Part shown: positions 10,000 to 21,285 of the stretch, piece after piece
Layout: every line of letters begins with the position of its first letter
Numbering within the stretch: the stretch's first letter is position 1
NCBI RefSeq assembly: GCF_030247195.1
Contig: NC_080672.1
Location: 86,697,113 to 86,761,112 of the forward strand
Source of the DNA: Topomyia yanbarensis
Lineage: Eukaryota > Arthropoda > Insecta > Diptera > Culicidae
Length of the DNA: 64,000 nt
Direction of reading: 5' to 3'
Position numbers and translations under genes: made by a program
Notes under the pieces: model-generated
Told to the model about the DNA's origin: nothing
Database searches by the model: none
Seen by the model: the letters and a program-made list of their open reading frames with translations, nothing else

Positions 10000-12380
10000 C
10001 AGACATCGGTACCAGGAGAAATTCTGCCACATTCTGTGTAGTTCTGTAGTCTTTGAGTGACGGCAAACATGGACTGGAGAGTGTGCGAGTAGTATCCCCA
10101 TAGCGACCACCAAGCGATTCGCTACCGCATCGGCCAATGGAACCCTGCTGCAGCACGGTTAAGGACGACCGGCAAGCTAAAGTGTAAGACAAAAGTATTT
10201 AACAAAAACCTCTTTGTTGAGTCACTTCGGCGAACCGCAGAACCAAGTACGTTGATGAGGCTGCTCTAACAAGAAGAATTGTGACGGCTTGTGACGTTCC
10301 ACGAAAACTGGAGCCATGCAGTAGACGGCGTGCAGCTTACTGGTTAAATAAGAGCCAGCAGACGGGCTCAGAGAGCAAGATCGGAGAGTGAAAGAGGAGC
10401 TCAAGCGACGTTTCGAGAAGGTAGGGACGCTTTAAAACGAGAAATCATGCTTAGCAGGCCAGTTTGCCATAAGTAGCTGTGCTAAGAAATAGACGTCAAT
10501 CCCGAGGGGACTGACCCGTCAAGACGAAGATGAGCGCCCATCAAAACCAGTAGAAATTTGCCCGGGTAAGCTAACGATAATCGTTGAGGGTCCTACCTGG
10601 TTACCGACAGTGGGCGTTCCTCAGGGTTCCATTCTTGATCATACTCTTTGCAACGAGATGTACGATGGGGTCTTGACACTGCGGCTGCCCGGGAAAGTGA
10701 AAATCGTGCATTTCGCGGACGATGTGTCACTAACGGTGATGAGTGAGAAACTTTGAGAAGTGGAGGTGCCCGTGCCAGTGAAGGAGACAATAGACGCAAT
10801 CGAGAGTTGGATGAACGGGGTCAAGCTGCAAATAGCTCACCAACTGCAACTGCAAAGCGGTTCAGTGGATACACCGTCGAAGGGCACTGAAGCAATTGGA
10901 AGCAATAATCGACGACCATTGATTACACCTGCGAAAAGTCGGTCTGTTATCTAGTGTTTCGTCATCGGTACTGCGATATGGGGTTCCTGTCTGGAGTGCG
11001 GCGCTGAAAACCAAGCGAAACCGCGAAAAGCTGAACATGACGTTCCGGCTGGTGGTCGAAAGAGTTACGATTGTGTACAGAAAAATATCTTCGGAAGCAG
11101 TATGCATTATCGCCGAGATAATCCCTATCAGCATCACCCTGGCGGAGGATATCAAGTGCTACAATCAACGAAACGCTAGAAACGTGAGGTAGATGATGAG
11201 AATCGATTCGATAGTGACGTGGCAGCAGGAATGGGACAATGCGGAAAAAGGAAAGTTGACCTACCGGCTCATCCCAAACCAGTCGACCTGGACCAATAGA
11301 GATCACGGAGAGATGATTTTCCACATGAAACAGCTTCTGTCGGGCCACGGCTGCTCCAGGAAGTATCTTGATCGGTTCTGGTATGCAACGTTACCATTGT
11401 ACCCGGAGTTTGAGAACATCGAGGAATGTGGTCTTCGAATGTCCGAGGTTTGAAGCGACGTTCAAGGAGCTATTTAATACGGGAGGACCATACATTAACC
11501 CAGATAATATAGCCTACAGAATGACAAGCGACGTAAAGACGTGAAACACAGTCAACAGAGTTATGATGGAGATCATGGCCGTCTTACAGCGAAAACGGTG
11601 TGATAAACATCGAGCAACGGTTTTGGGAGAGCAATTACCGCCATGGAACTCTCCGCAGGAATAAGCTAGATCCACCGCCGAGGAATAGTCGAGTTGACTG
11701 CAACAAAGCACCGAGTATGGGTCATCGCAACGACAGCGAACCGGATGCCACGCTCCATGTGGAATCACGAGACCAACCACTGCACCCCACCGTTTATTCC
11801 AAAAGAAATATAGAGAAAACCAAAGAAGAATCGGTATTGGGAGAATTTCTTTCGCCAATAACTCGGGGAGCTGAATGGCTCATCAAGGAAGTGGTGCTAA
11901 ATGGCACAAGAAGGGTACTAAAGGTTGATTCCATTACAAACACTATCAAAATACCATATAATGAGGGTGAACCATTACCATGCGGTATTATGGGCTTATA
12001 GTTTGCTCGGGTCCTCCACCGGAATCGTCGAACTGACCTCGGCACCTGGCTGGTTGGCTCGCTGTCGAACTTCTCTCGCTGGGGAACTCTTCGTCGGAGT
12101 AAGCTAGATCCATCGTCGGAGACTAGACCGAGTAGTTCGCGAACAAGTCGGAAGCTCAACGAGGAAGTGGTACTAAGTGGCACAAGAGAAGCGAAGGGTA
12201 TAAATTAGACAGTCTGAAGTTTGCCGCCCAGATTGTCCTAGTAGGGGAAGAGCAGTAATTCTCGACCCACAGCTGGTTTTCCTAATACCATACAAAAATT
12301 GCCACGTGTGGATGGTCGAAAACTGGTAGTGTGTGAAACACTGAAAGAACTAACTACTAAGTAGTTGGATAGGATGTGTG
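10000..12380 (+). mobile_element. Degraded R1-like non-LTR retrotransposon, copy A
   Basis: Broken + strand pieces follow the R1 ORF2 order. The endonuclease end is near 10060 (TANMDWRVCE, HSDHQAIRYRI). The reverse transcriptase region at 10584-10760 has VGVPQGSILD and FADDVSLTV. The C-terminal region at 11193-11453 has WQQEWDNAEKGKLTYRLIP. A 3' non-coding part follows from about 11640, with a recurrent module (CTAGATCCACCGCCGAGGA and variants near 11670 and 12105) that recurs in copies B and C. Many stops and shifts show that it is long dead. Confidence 0.7.
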
Positions 12381-12589
12381 CTGTGCACATAAAAAAATCC
12401 TCCCGAAATAATATTGGGGAGGAATCAGGTTACGTGCAAGAGTAGTTGTATTAGCGGGTCGGTTTTTGTACATTTTTTCCTGCTCGGGTTGTTTTTAAAC
12501 ATTTTGTTCTGTTCTCTAAAAACATATTTACAAAAAAGCATATATTATAGATATATACAAAAACATTCATGCCCCCCCCCCCCTCAACA

Positions 12590-14200
12590 AATTTTCTTAC
12601 TACGCCACTGGACGCCAAGGCACTTAGCGGTAGTTATCAACAAACCTGGGCCGTTCTCACCAAGCGATTCGAAAATGTGCGTGCGATTGTGGAATCACAC
12701 CTCCGAGGTTGGCTATCGCTCAAGAAGATGACGTCCGAATCTCACAAAGAGCTGCGTTCACTGGTGAACGAGGTTATCCGCCTACGCTACCTTAAGCAGA
12801 AGATGACTAGCGCGCCGTGTCGGAGCACATGACGGAGTGTTGTTGGTTGTGAATGCCCTCGACAAGTCGACACGAAAGGCTTCGGTGTCCACACAACGAA
12901 AGGAAAGGCTTCCAAGTTACGAGCAAACCATCAGCAATCGACAAGTTGCCACAGCTGCAAGAAACTCATCTATGATGGATCGTGGCCGGTGTCCTTAAAT
13001 AGTCGTACGTCCGCGATGATCCAATGCAGCACTCCAACCTATTCTCTATCGAAGAGGTCGAAACCATGATGTAGCGGTTCTGGCAAGTCAAGCAATTGCC
13101 GGACATCCCCAAGCTCTCCAAAGAAGAAGTAGCCTGCAAATCCGACTTCCTGTCCACACATAAACGAGGTGCGACAGGGAGGTTTGTGGTACAACAACCA
13201 TTCAAGGAAACCGTTGCCAAGCTGGACGATTGCCGAGATTTAGCACTAAAGCGATTTCTGATGCTAGAGAAGAGATTGTTACGTAACCCCTGGCTCCAGA
13301 CCCAGTACATTGAGTTCATCCGAGAATACGAGACTCTCGGTCAGTGCCATGAAGTGATCGAATCAGAAAATTTTCTACCTGCCACATCACGCCGTATTGC
13401 GTTCCTTCAGCGCAACTACTAAATGTCGTGCGGAATTCGATGCCAGCGCGAAGTCGTTCCCATCCAATCTTGCGTTGAACAACGTACTCCTCGTTGGTCC
13501 GGTAGCGCAAAGCGAGCTGTACTCCATCTTGCTTCGATTTCGCACCCATAAAGTAGCGTTCGCAGCAGACATTTCCAAAATGTATCATCAGATTCTGGTG
13601 GCACCTAAACATAAACACTGTCAACGAATCTTCTGGCGTGAACGAACGTCGCAAAACCGTTGCGGGTACTGGAACTGGCCACCGTTACTTATGGCACAGC
13701 ATCGGAGCCATACCAAGCAACGCGGTGCCTGACACAATTGGCTGCGGATGAAAATGATGATTACCCTATAGCACTCGATATAATAAAAAATGAGGTCTAC
13801 ATGGACGATACGCTATCTGGTTCCGATTCGGTGTCGGAAGCTATCCATAGAGCTATTCCATAGAGTTCCTCCAACACGTGTCACCCGAAGATGCACTACT
13901 CCTCGCTAACCAGATCAAGCCAGTGACAAGAGACGTTGTGACCAAGCGGTTGATCTACGCCGAAGTCGCCAAATTTTACGACACTCTCGGACTGTACCCA
14001 CCGACTATTGTCCTCGCCAAACTACAAGCGCAACATCTGTGGAGCATTAAGGCAAACCCGGCCGACGAAGAATTTGCGCAACAGTGGCAAAAACTCCATA
14101 GCTCATTGTCACACCTCAACCAAATCCCAAAAGTCCTAGCTGCACCAACCCCCGACTGGCGTTGTAGTATTAATCGGACCACAAATATTGAAATTAGATG
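12590..14200 (+). mobile_element. Degraded BEL/Pao LTR retrotransposon (gag-pol relic)
   Basis: Successive + strand frames match BEL/Pao order. A gag-like segment at about 12600-12800 contains WAVLTKRFENVRAIVESHLR. The start of the reverse transcriptase domain at 13096-13380 contains DCRDLALKRFLMLEKRL and LQTQYIEFIREYETLG. The palm at 13430-13640 reads FDASAKSFPSNLALNNVLL and AFAADISKMYHQI. The catalytic box appears as VYMDDTLSGSDS near 13795. A connection segment at about 13878-14050 reads YAEVAKFYDTLGLYPPTIV. Protease, RNase H, integrase and LTRs were not recognised. Several frameshifts separate the parts. A run of 12 C lies at 12572-12583 just before it. Confidence 0.8.
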
Positions 14201-14570
14201 ATTCTGAAACAGCGTTTTGGAAATGGCAATCTTGGCATTTACATATTTCGTTCGTTAGATTAGAAAAGCACTAAATAATGTATTAATTCCCCCTTCGATC
14301 CGAATACTTATCCATCATGTAAACTTCATTCGACACAATACCGTTTATGCACTTGATAAAGAACAAAGCGAATAAAATTGTTTGCTTGTTTCACTGAAGT
14401 CTATAGCGTAGCGATTTATCGCTCAGAGCGAGATGAGAAGGTAGACCGTAGAAAAGGTTTCATTAATATCTTTTTGATTAACAAGACTTCTTATATCCCA
14501 GATTTGATTATTAATTAGGAATAAAAAATAAACGCATCATTGACGCTATCCTTTTTAATCTATCTTCCAG
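14201..14570 (+). other. Intron sequence before the first visible DHX35 exon
   Basis: AT-rich sequence ending in a clear acceptor (CTATCTTCCAG at 14560-14570). No coding feature was seen. It is the 3' end of an intron whose donor was not found in the window. Confidence 0.6.
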
Positions 14571-16502
14571 TACCTCTACGAATTCGGATGGCACCACAAA
14601 GGCCTGATAGGCATCACCGAGCCGCGGAGAATCTCAGCCATCACACTGGCGGACCGGGTAGCCACGGAACGTGGCGAGTTGAGTGGGGAAACCGTGGGCG
14701 TCTCGATTCGATTCATTACGAAGTGTGATCCTGCCACTACTAAGATTAAGTACATGACGGAGGGCATTCTGCTGCGTGAGATGTTGGCCGATCCTCTGCT
14801 CACGCAGTACAGTGTGATTATGGTTGACGAGGCGCACGAGAGGAGTGTACTAACCGATACGGTGATGGGTTTACTGAAGAAAATTGCCCGCCGAAGGTCC
14901 GCACTGAAGATCATAATTTCATCTGCGACAGTTGATGCGGAGTTGTTTCAGGAGTTTTTCAATTTGAAGAAAAAGAAGGACGAAACTGACACCTCGGTAG
15001 CACTGACCGTGGAAGGTCGAATGTTTCCGTACGACGTTTTCTATTTACAAGGTTTGAGCTGGATTTGTAAAAATTCTTTTAACAGTTATATCTCACATGT
15101 TACATATTTTCAGAACCTTGTCCAGATTACGTCAAAGCTACGGTTGAGACGGTAATGAAAATTCACCGAAAAGAACAGTCAGGAGACATACTCGCTTTTC
15201 TGACTGGTCAAGAAGAGGTCCTGAAGGCACTTGATTTGCTACGGGAGCACAAAGAAGCTAGTGGAAAGGACGATTTGATGATACTTCCCATGTACGGAAC
15301 ATTATCGAATACAGACCAGCTGAAGGTGTTTTTCAACGTTCCTAAGGGTGTACGTAAGGTTATACTAGCTACGAATATTGCCGAGACATCTATTACTATC
15401 CCTGGAATCGTCTACGGTAAGTGTACATTGCTAATGTAACAATATTCCTGAGCCGAGTTTTTACCCTTCACTTTCAGTTATCGACTGTGGATTCGTCAAA
15501 CTGAATTGGTATTCGGCTGAAAGCACCACCAACAGCCTAGTGATTGTTCCCACAAGCAAGGCCGCCGCAGAACAGCGAGCAGGCCGTGCCGGTCGAGTGC
15601 GCAGTGGTAAAGTTTATCGTCTCTACACGGAGGAAGCTTGGGAGAAACTACCCGAATTCACTCCACCGGAAATGCGCCGAACTGACCTGTGCAGTACGGT
15701 TCTGTACCTGAAAGCTCTTGGAATCGACAATGTTTTAAGGTTTACCTTTCCTTCGCCACCACCAGCGAAGCATCTGCTGGCGTCAATTGAAACGCTCTAC
15801 GCATTGGAAGCACTAGACACAGAAGGCAACCTGACCAGTCCGGTTGGTTACTTCCTAGCTGAAATGCCTATCAACCCAATGATGGCAAAAATGCTATACA
15901 AGGCAGGAGAAATGGGATGCTCTGAAGAAATTCTTATCGTAATTGCCATGCTGCAAGTACAATCGGTGTTTTCGAAGCCGGTCAGCGGGCAGGCTTCGAT
16001 AAGGGCGCGGATCGCTAAACGAAATTTTGAAGTAGCTGAAGGAGATCTGATCACACTTTTAAACGTTTATACGGCATTTATTGAGAATGGCCGCACGAAA
16101 GAGTTCTGTGGTCAAAACTTCCTAATTTACCGTAACCTGAAGCGAGCTCACGAAATCAAATCTCAGTTGTGTAGCATGCTGGAGAGGGAATTGAATATAC
16201 CGCTGCTTTCTTGCAATGGAAACGTGGAAGTTATTTGCCGTTGTATATTGTCTGGATTTTTCCCGTATGCCGCATATTTGCATCATTCCGGAGTTTATAG
16301 AACGGTTAGAGGTAACACGGAGCTCGCGGTTCATCCTCTTTCGGCGCTGTACACGGTTGAGCAGCCGCAGTGGGTAATTTTCTGTGAACTTTTGCACACA
16401 ACGAAACTCTTTATGAAAGATATCACAGTCATCAAACAGGAGTGGCTGACCGAATTGGCACCTCATTATTACCATAAGGTTACAGTTAGAGATGATTACT
16501 AA
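14571..16502 (+). CDS. DHX35: DEAH-box RNA helicase, DHX35 orthologue (N-terminal exon not visible)
   Basis: Three exons join in frame: 14571-15051, 15114-15416 and 15478-16502, with introns of 62 and 61 bp (GT...AG, both phase 1). They give 602 residues plus stop. DHX35 is a spliceosome-associated helicase of the DEAH/RHA family and would act in the nucleus on RNA with ATP. Visible motifs in order are Ia (ITEPRRISAIT), II (VDEAHERS), III (SSATVDAE), V (ATNIAETSITI) and VI (QRAGRAGRVRSGK), then the winged-helix, ratchet and OB-fold domains to the C terminus (WLTELAPHYYHKV). Length and order fit DHX35 (about 700 residues) with roughly the first 100 missing. The visible part starts after a splice acceptor at YLYEFGW, just past where the P-loop GxGKS/T should lie. 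That upstream exon was not seen anywhere to the left. Polyadenylation signals follow at 16524 and 16542. Confidence 0.9.
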
Positions 16503-16523
16503 AAACTAATTCGTTAAGCTTCT

Positions 16524-16547
16524 AATAAAGATTCGCATTCAAATAAA
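16524..16547 (+). promoter_or_regulatory. DHX35 polyadenylation signals
   Basis: Two AATAAA hexamers, at 16524-16529 and 16542-16547, lie 22 and 40 bp after the stop codon. Transcripts ending here would have a very short 3' UTR pointing into the convergent NUBP2 gene. Confidence 0.65.
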
Positions 16548-16630
16548 TGGTAGTATTTAAAAATTCACTTTAAAGTGCATTACAAAGAAATTCGGATACC
16601 AATATTTTCACTCTGAAATGAATTTCAATT

Positions 16631-17614
16631 TTATTTCTCAACAGTTATGCTTTTCACGATGCTGTTTAATACCTGAGAAGTGGTGCACTCGGGAAATTCC
16701 TTAACACATGCCTTACCGGAACCACCTAATCCCCCCACCCGTGGATCAATAGGCAATGTGCCTAAGTGGGGAACATTGGTCAACTCAGCCAACGCCACCC
16801 CACCGCCTGAGGAAAAAATATTTGTGCACTCAGCACAATTCGGACACACAAACCCGCTCATATTTTCCACAATGCCAATTATTCGAATTCCGGTTTTCTT
16901 GCAAAAAGTAACTTCTTTTCGCACGTCCTCCAGCGCCATTTCCTGCGGCGTCGTAACAATAATCGCTCCGTCTGCATTGACCGCTTTCAAACATTCCATT
17001 ACTGTAATATGTTCGTCCGAAGTCCCTGGAGGGGTATCAATTATCAAATAGTCCAACTCATCCCACGCTACGTCCTCTAGAAATTGCTTGATCATTGCCG
17101 TTTTCTTGGGTCCTCGCCAGATAACAGCATCGGTTCTGTTCTTCAATAGGAAACCAATTGACATAACGGCCAGCGTCTTGTCTGCACCGGTGTAAACGGG
17201 AACCCATCCTTCATCACACTGATGTACGTCGTGGTCTTCTAGGCCGAGCAGGTATGGCACACTAGGACCGCATAGATCAATATCCAGCAATCCGACCTAA
17301 AATGGGAGTGATACCAAATCTTTGTAAATGTACGATAGTAGATTTTTTGAGCCGGTGTACTATAGTTCACACGTTACAGTGTAATTGTAATTGTAATTTT
17401 ATTGCATACGGTATTCTGTTGGTTTACACCTAGTATCAGGACAAGGAAAAACGTTACAGTGTGATAAACAAATTATACAAAAGCTCTGTGTTCGATGACT
17501 CACCTTAAAACCGGATTCTGATAACGTCAGTGCAAGTTGGGTGCTCACAGTGGACTTTCCCACGCCACCCTTTCCTGACAGGACAAGGATTATGTGTTTT
17601 ACTTTGTCGAGCAT
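16631..17614 (-). CDS. NUBP2: Cytosolic Fe-S cluster assembly factor NUBP2 (Cfd1) orthologue
   Basis: Two exons, 17614-17504 (37 codons) and 17296-16631, are joined across a 207-bp phase-0 intron (GTGAGT...TTTTAG), giving 258 residues, normal for the family. NUBP2/Cfd1 is a Mrp/MinD-type P-loop ATPase. With NUBP1/Nbp35 it forms the cytosolic scaffold that assembles and passes on [4Fe-4S] clusters. Visible: the deviant Walker [11 protein letters not shown] (residues 13-22), DIDLCGPS after the splice, [10 protein letters not shown] (switch/Walker B region), and the cluster-binding pair VCPNC. The NUBP1-type N-terminal four-cysteine extension is absent, which separates it from Nbp35. The ATG at 17614 starts directly on the conserved [17 protein letters not shown]. 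The stop codon overlaps an AATAAA hexamer. The gene is convergent with DHX35, and a MITE ends 68 bp upstream of its start. Confidence 0.92.
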
Positions 17615-17682
17615 TTTAGGAACAAAATTAAAATATTATTTTTGGAAAGTCAGCGAATAAACAAACAACAGCTGATTGGGAT

Positions 17683-17992
17683 CAGGGTGGCCAGATAGAA
17701 TTCCTTAATATCGGTAGGGTCACTAAAAGTTTATCGGTAGTTATCGGTAGGCCGGGTTGTTGTCCCAAAAACGTAGTATTGACATAGAATTGTAAAATAC
17801 TGACAACACATATCATGCCAAATCCAACCAAAAAATTAAATGTTGAGTAGGATGTGTCCAAAATCAATAAAAATCGGTAGTTTTCGGTAGGAATAACAAA
17901 ATATCGGTAGTTTTGCCTTCGTCGTCTGTGAATCGGTAGGGAAGACCAAAATCGGTAGGACTACCGATAAATCGGTAGGTCTGGCCACCCTG
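17683..17992. mobile_element. hAT-type MITE with ATCGGTAG repeats
   Basis: This 310-bp element has 13-bp perfect terminal inverted repeats (CAGGGTGGCCAGA) and a perfect 8-bp target duplication, ATTGGGAT, at 17675-17682 and 17993-18000. Eight-base duplications and CA(G)GG ends are the signature of hAT transposons. The interior carries nine direct copies of TCGGTAG plus one inverted copy (CTACCGAT), which could be subterminal transposase-binding repeats. There is no coding capacity. It sits 68 bp upstream of the NUBP2 start codon. Confidence 0.9.
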
Positions 17993-18000
17993 ATTGGGAT

Positions 18001-18494
18001 TCCTTTAACACTACAGTTACTGTTACTACGGTTACTACAGTTATTGAATTCTGACATTTTAGCGTTACCCGTGGTGAATTGAATACACGGTTAGAGTAAG
18101 TGCTAGGGATGCCGGGTATATTCAAAATATCTTAACATTTAACCCATTATTGCCCACCACATTTTTTGGGCACAGGGAGCAGCACAAAATCGACCTTTTC
18201 GGTCGAAAAAAATAGACAAATAAAAATATTTTTGTACACAAAGTAACTGTTAAGGAACTGCTTCCTGAGATATAGTGACCGCTTCAAAGGAACTTTTCAA
18301 AAAATACGATTGCAAAATAATTGAGTTAAACGGTCGGTGCAGCAAGTTGACGGTTCAATGGTCAACAGCTACCAGTTTATAAATAGTTGAAATTCAATTT
18401 ATTGTGCTCCGATTTTAATGAAATTTTGAGAGAATTTTGCTCAACGATGTACTTTCAGAATAATCTAGCTTTAGAAAATCTGCTTTGGTTCCAT
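18001..18494. other. AT-rich stretch with no recognised gene
   Basis: No coding domain or clear repeat element was seen between two MITEs. Upstream regulatory sequence for NUBP2 may lie here, displaced by the hAT MITE. Confidence 0.4.
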
Positions 18495-18895
18495 CCCGAA
18501 TAGAATTTTACAACAGCATTTACCCTACAAATCATCATAAAACAATTAATATTATGATTATTACTGTATCAACATTGTTCGACGCAGAGTTCTCGCAGTA
18601 GATTTACAATAAAATTTCATGTAACAATCAATTTTATTGTTCAGTAAGAAACTAATACAGACAATCCACATTAAATTTTACTGTTTTCGAGAAGTAAAAT
18701 AGATTTTTTCAATGTTAAGATACATAACCACCCCTCTTTTTTACTGTAAAAGTCGATATTACATTGAAATTTACTGTAGAAACGTTATTGATTTTGTATT
18801 GTAGCATAACACTATAATTTACTGTAAATGATTGTAAAATAACTGTACTGTCACAATGAAAATCATGGTTTTGTTATTGTACATTTCTATTCGGG
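18495..18895. mobile_element. MITE with CCCGAATAGAA ends
   Basis: A 401-bp element has imperfect terminal inverted repeats: CCCGAATAGAATTTTACAA at the left and, inverted, CCCGAATAGAAATGTACAA at the right. The interior has many TTACTGTA motifs. A related internal segment occurs in reverse orientation at about 57480-57660. No clear target duplication and no coding capacity were seen. Confidence 0.65.
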
Positions 18896-18973
18896 ATTTG
18901 AACAAATTTGTAACCCCTAAACAGAAAATTGAACCTATATAGAACATAAACGCTGCTTCAAACACTTTAACTT

Positions 18974-20776
18974 CCCAACAAACATTAGGAGCTGAACTAT
19001 AAGACTACGTGTTGATTTAAAGCAGATTAAAGGTTATGTAAGCTGAATAAAACTTTCGCTGAACTATTTAAACATTAACAGTTTATTCAGCCTATTTAAA
19101 ATCCAGTATTCGCCAGTTCCAACTAGGCTGAACTATACTACTAATAAATGTAATAGCGACAATATTAAAGCTTTTATTCAACCATCTTAATTAGACTGAA
19201 TTGCAAGTTGAACAAACGATGCTGTTACCAATACTATTACCTTTAACCATTAAGCTGCACTACATGTCTTCAAAAGGTTGTTTCTACCTTTACATTTGCC
19301 GTTATACCACCTTTGACTTTTAGCTGAATTATGTGTTTAACAAAGGTTATTGTAACCACTACAAAAATTGGCGCGATTAGCAAATCATGAGGAATGGCAA
19401 CCGACCTGGGTTCGCGTCCCAATACACACACAATATTTTTTTACTATTAAGTGAAGGATTTTTTTTATTATTTCGGTATATTTAAATTGAGATGTTTTGC
19501 ATATATTACAGTTAAGGAGCAATAGATCAATAAATGAATAAAGAAATAAAGAAAGTTTATTTAGTTTTTTTATATCTACTAAGTTTTCACCACGGGAAAT
19601 ACACGATTTACAGTTTTTCAATGTACAAGTTTACCAATCACACGCGCCCTCGTTTATGTAAATTTACCTTTTAATTCGAAACGATCTGTTTACTTGTGAA
19701 ACATGAATATTCTCATATTGAACACAAGAGAAACTTTTTTTTTCCAACGTTGCTATAAATTTTTGACACCAGCATTGTTACCATGATTTTTTTCTATCCA
19801 TCCACTTGCAAACAAAGGTACAATGAAATGATTATTCACGCTGGCGAACTTTATTGATATAAATAAATAAACTATTGAATTCGAACAGCGACTTCCGCTT
19901 ACCAAAAAAATCACAATGCAAAGAAAATCATTTGGCAGGGAGTGGTAAATAAATTGAGGAGATTGCCACCTTAGAATTATAAATGACTTCAATCCATCAT
20001 TCAGCTACCACCACTTTCATATAACACCCATTTTTCCTTATCTAAATGTTTTGTGACAACCATAAATCCTCACCTTGGAAACAAAAACGACTATAATCAT
20101 CATTTTTGAAATAAATTATCTAATTTAAAATTCCCGAATGTTCTAAAAATTATTAATTAAAAAAAATTGAAATAAAAAAATTATCGTAGGTTGGGATTCG
20201 AACCCAAGCCAACTAGGTTCACTCAAATCTATAGAAGCCTACTGAAGCCTTTGTACAGACTCTATTCAGCAGCCTAGACTTGTCGGTACATCGGTGAAAT
20301 CTTAAGCATTCAATGTATGCAAGATTGGTGCAGACAGTAAGGTAAGTGCTTAGTATTCAACAGGTTGCTGGTTCGGATCCAGGTACGTGATGTGATATCC
20401 AACAAGGTAATACAATTTTTCTCTAACTGTAGCGTAACACAAATAAAAGAATATGGCTTCCAAAGAGATTGATGGCGTGTGTAACTTGAAATAAATGTCT
20501 TTTTTAACAATTTTCCTATGATAATTCTCTCAGCTGAATAGCGGTAACGAAAAGGTTTATTGATAAAGCTGAACTGTTGTTTTCATCAGGCTTTATACGT
20601 ACTGAAGAATTGTTCTTTCATGTTTCTTAATCAGACAAGCTGAATAAATTCCCCAAATCCCGGATGTTTAAGGGTGGAATAAACGATATATGATTACACG
20701 TATACTTCCAATGTTCGGCTAGAGCTGAATAAAGCAACTGTTAAAACGTTTATAAAACCACGAAATGTTTGTTGGG
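18974..20776. mobile_element. 1.8-kb non-coding element bounded by CCCAACAAACATT inverted repeats
   Basis: A 13-bp perfect inverted pair, CCCAACAAACATT, at 18974-18986 and 20764-20776 encloses 1.8 kb. AGCTGAA(C/T) motifs cluster near both ends (about 18990-19330 and 20530-20750). The interior holds three segments resembling the tRNA T-arm/B-box: GGGTTCGCGTCCC near 19410 (+), GGGTTCGAATCCC on the - strand near 20195, and GGTTCGGATCC near 20370 (+). No protein is encoded. The target duplication is not clear, so the class is unknown. Confidence 0.55.
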
Positions 20777-21285
20777 TTGTCTACACGCCTTCAGTAAGTA
20801 TGCACAATATTAACTATAGTTGGTAATGCAGGTTTTGCATTATTACTTGATTAATGGGATAGTAGGTTGGGCCACAGATAACAGACGTTTAGGCTCGATT
20901 TGAATCATGTGTAAATACCCGCTACTGAGATTCCGAATAAATCAGACGGCTGAAACACGTTTGGCAAACGTTTGTAGATGGCGCAATGATCGACGCAATG
21001 CAGTTAGAGTGCAGCTGTCAAACACGTATAGCAAACAGTTGCGCAGATGGCAATAGTGAAACACGGTTTTCCAACGTTTATCAATTTGAAAGTTTACACA
21101 GGTTTTTGAAGAAATTTTGTTCTAGCCTAAACGTCTGTTATCTATGGTTGGGCCTTAAGATGTCAATAAAACATGTGTTCATTTGCCCCCAACTCGCTTG
21201 CACAGAAAAATAAAACAACCCAAAGCATAAGTTCTTTTAACTTAAACCTAGGTACTTTTGAGTTTTGCGTCTTTTCACACTTATT

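Noticed and set aside
16680..17051. 123-codon + strand frame
   Set aside because: Antisense shadow of NUBP2 exon 2.
19390..19435. Possible tRNA gene (GGGTTCGCGTCCC)
   Set aside because: No acceptor stem, D-arm or anticodon arm could be folded; only a T-arm-like match.
20170..20310. Possible tRNA gene on the - strand (GGGTTCGAATCCC)
   Set aside because: The T-arm is good, but the rest of the cloverleaf is absent; treated as part of the 18974-20776 element.
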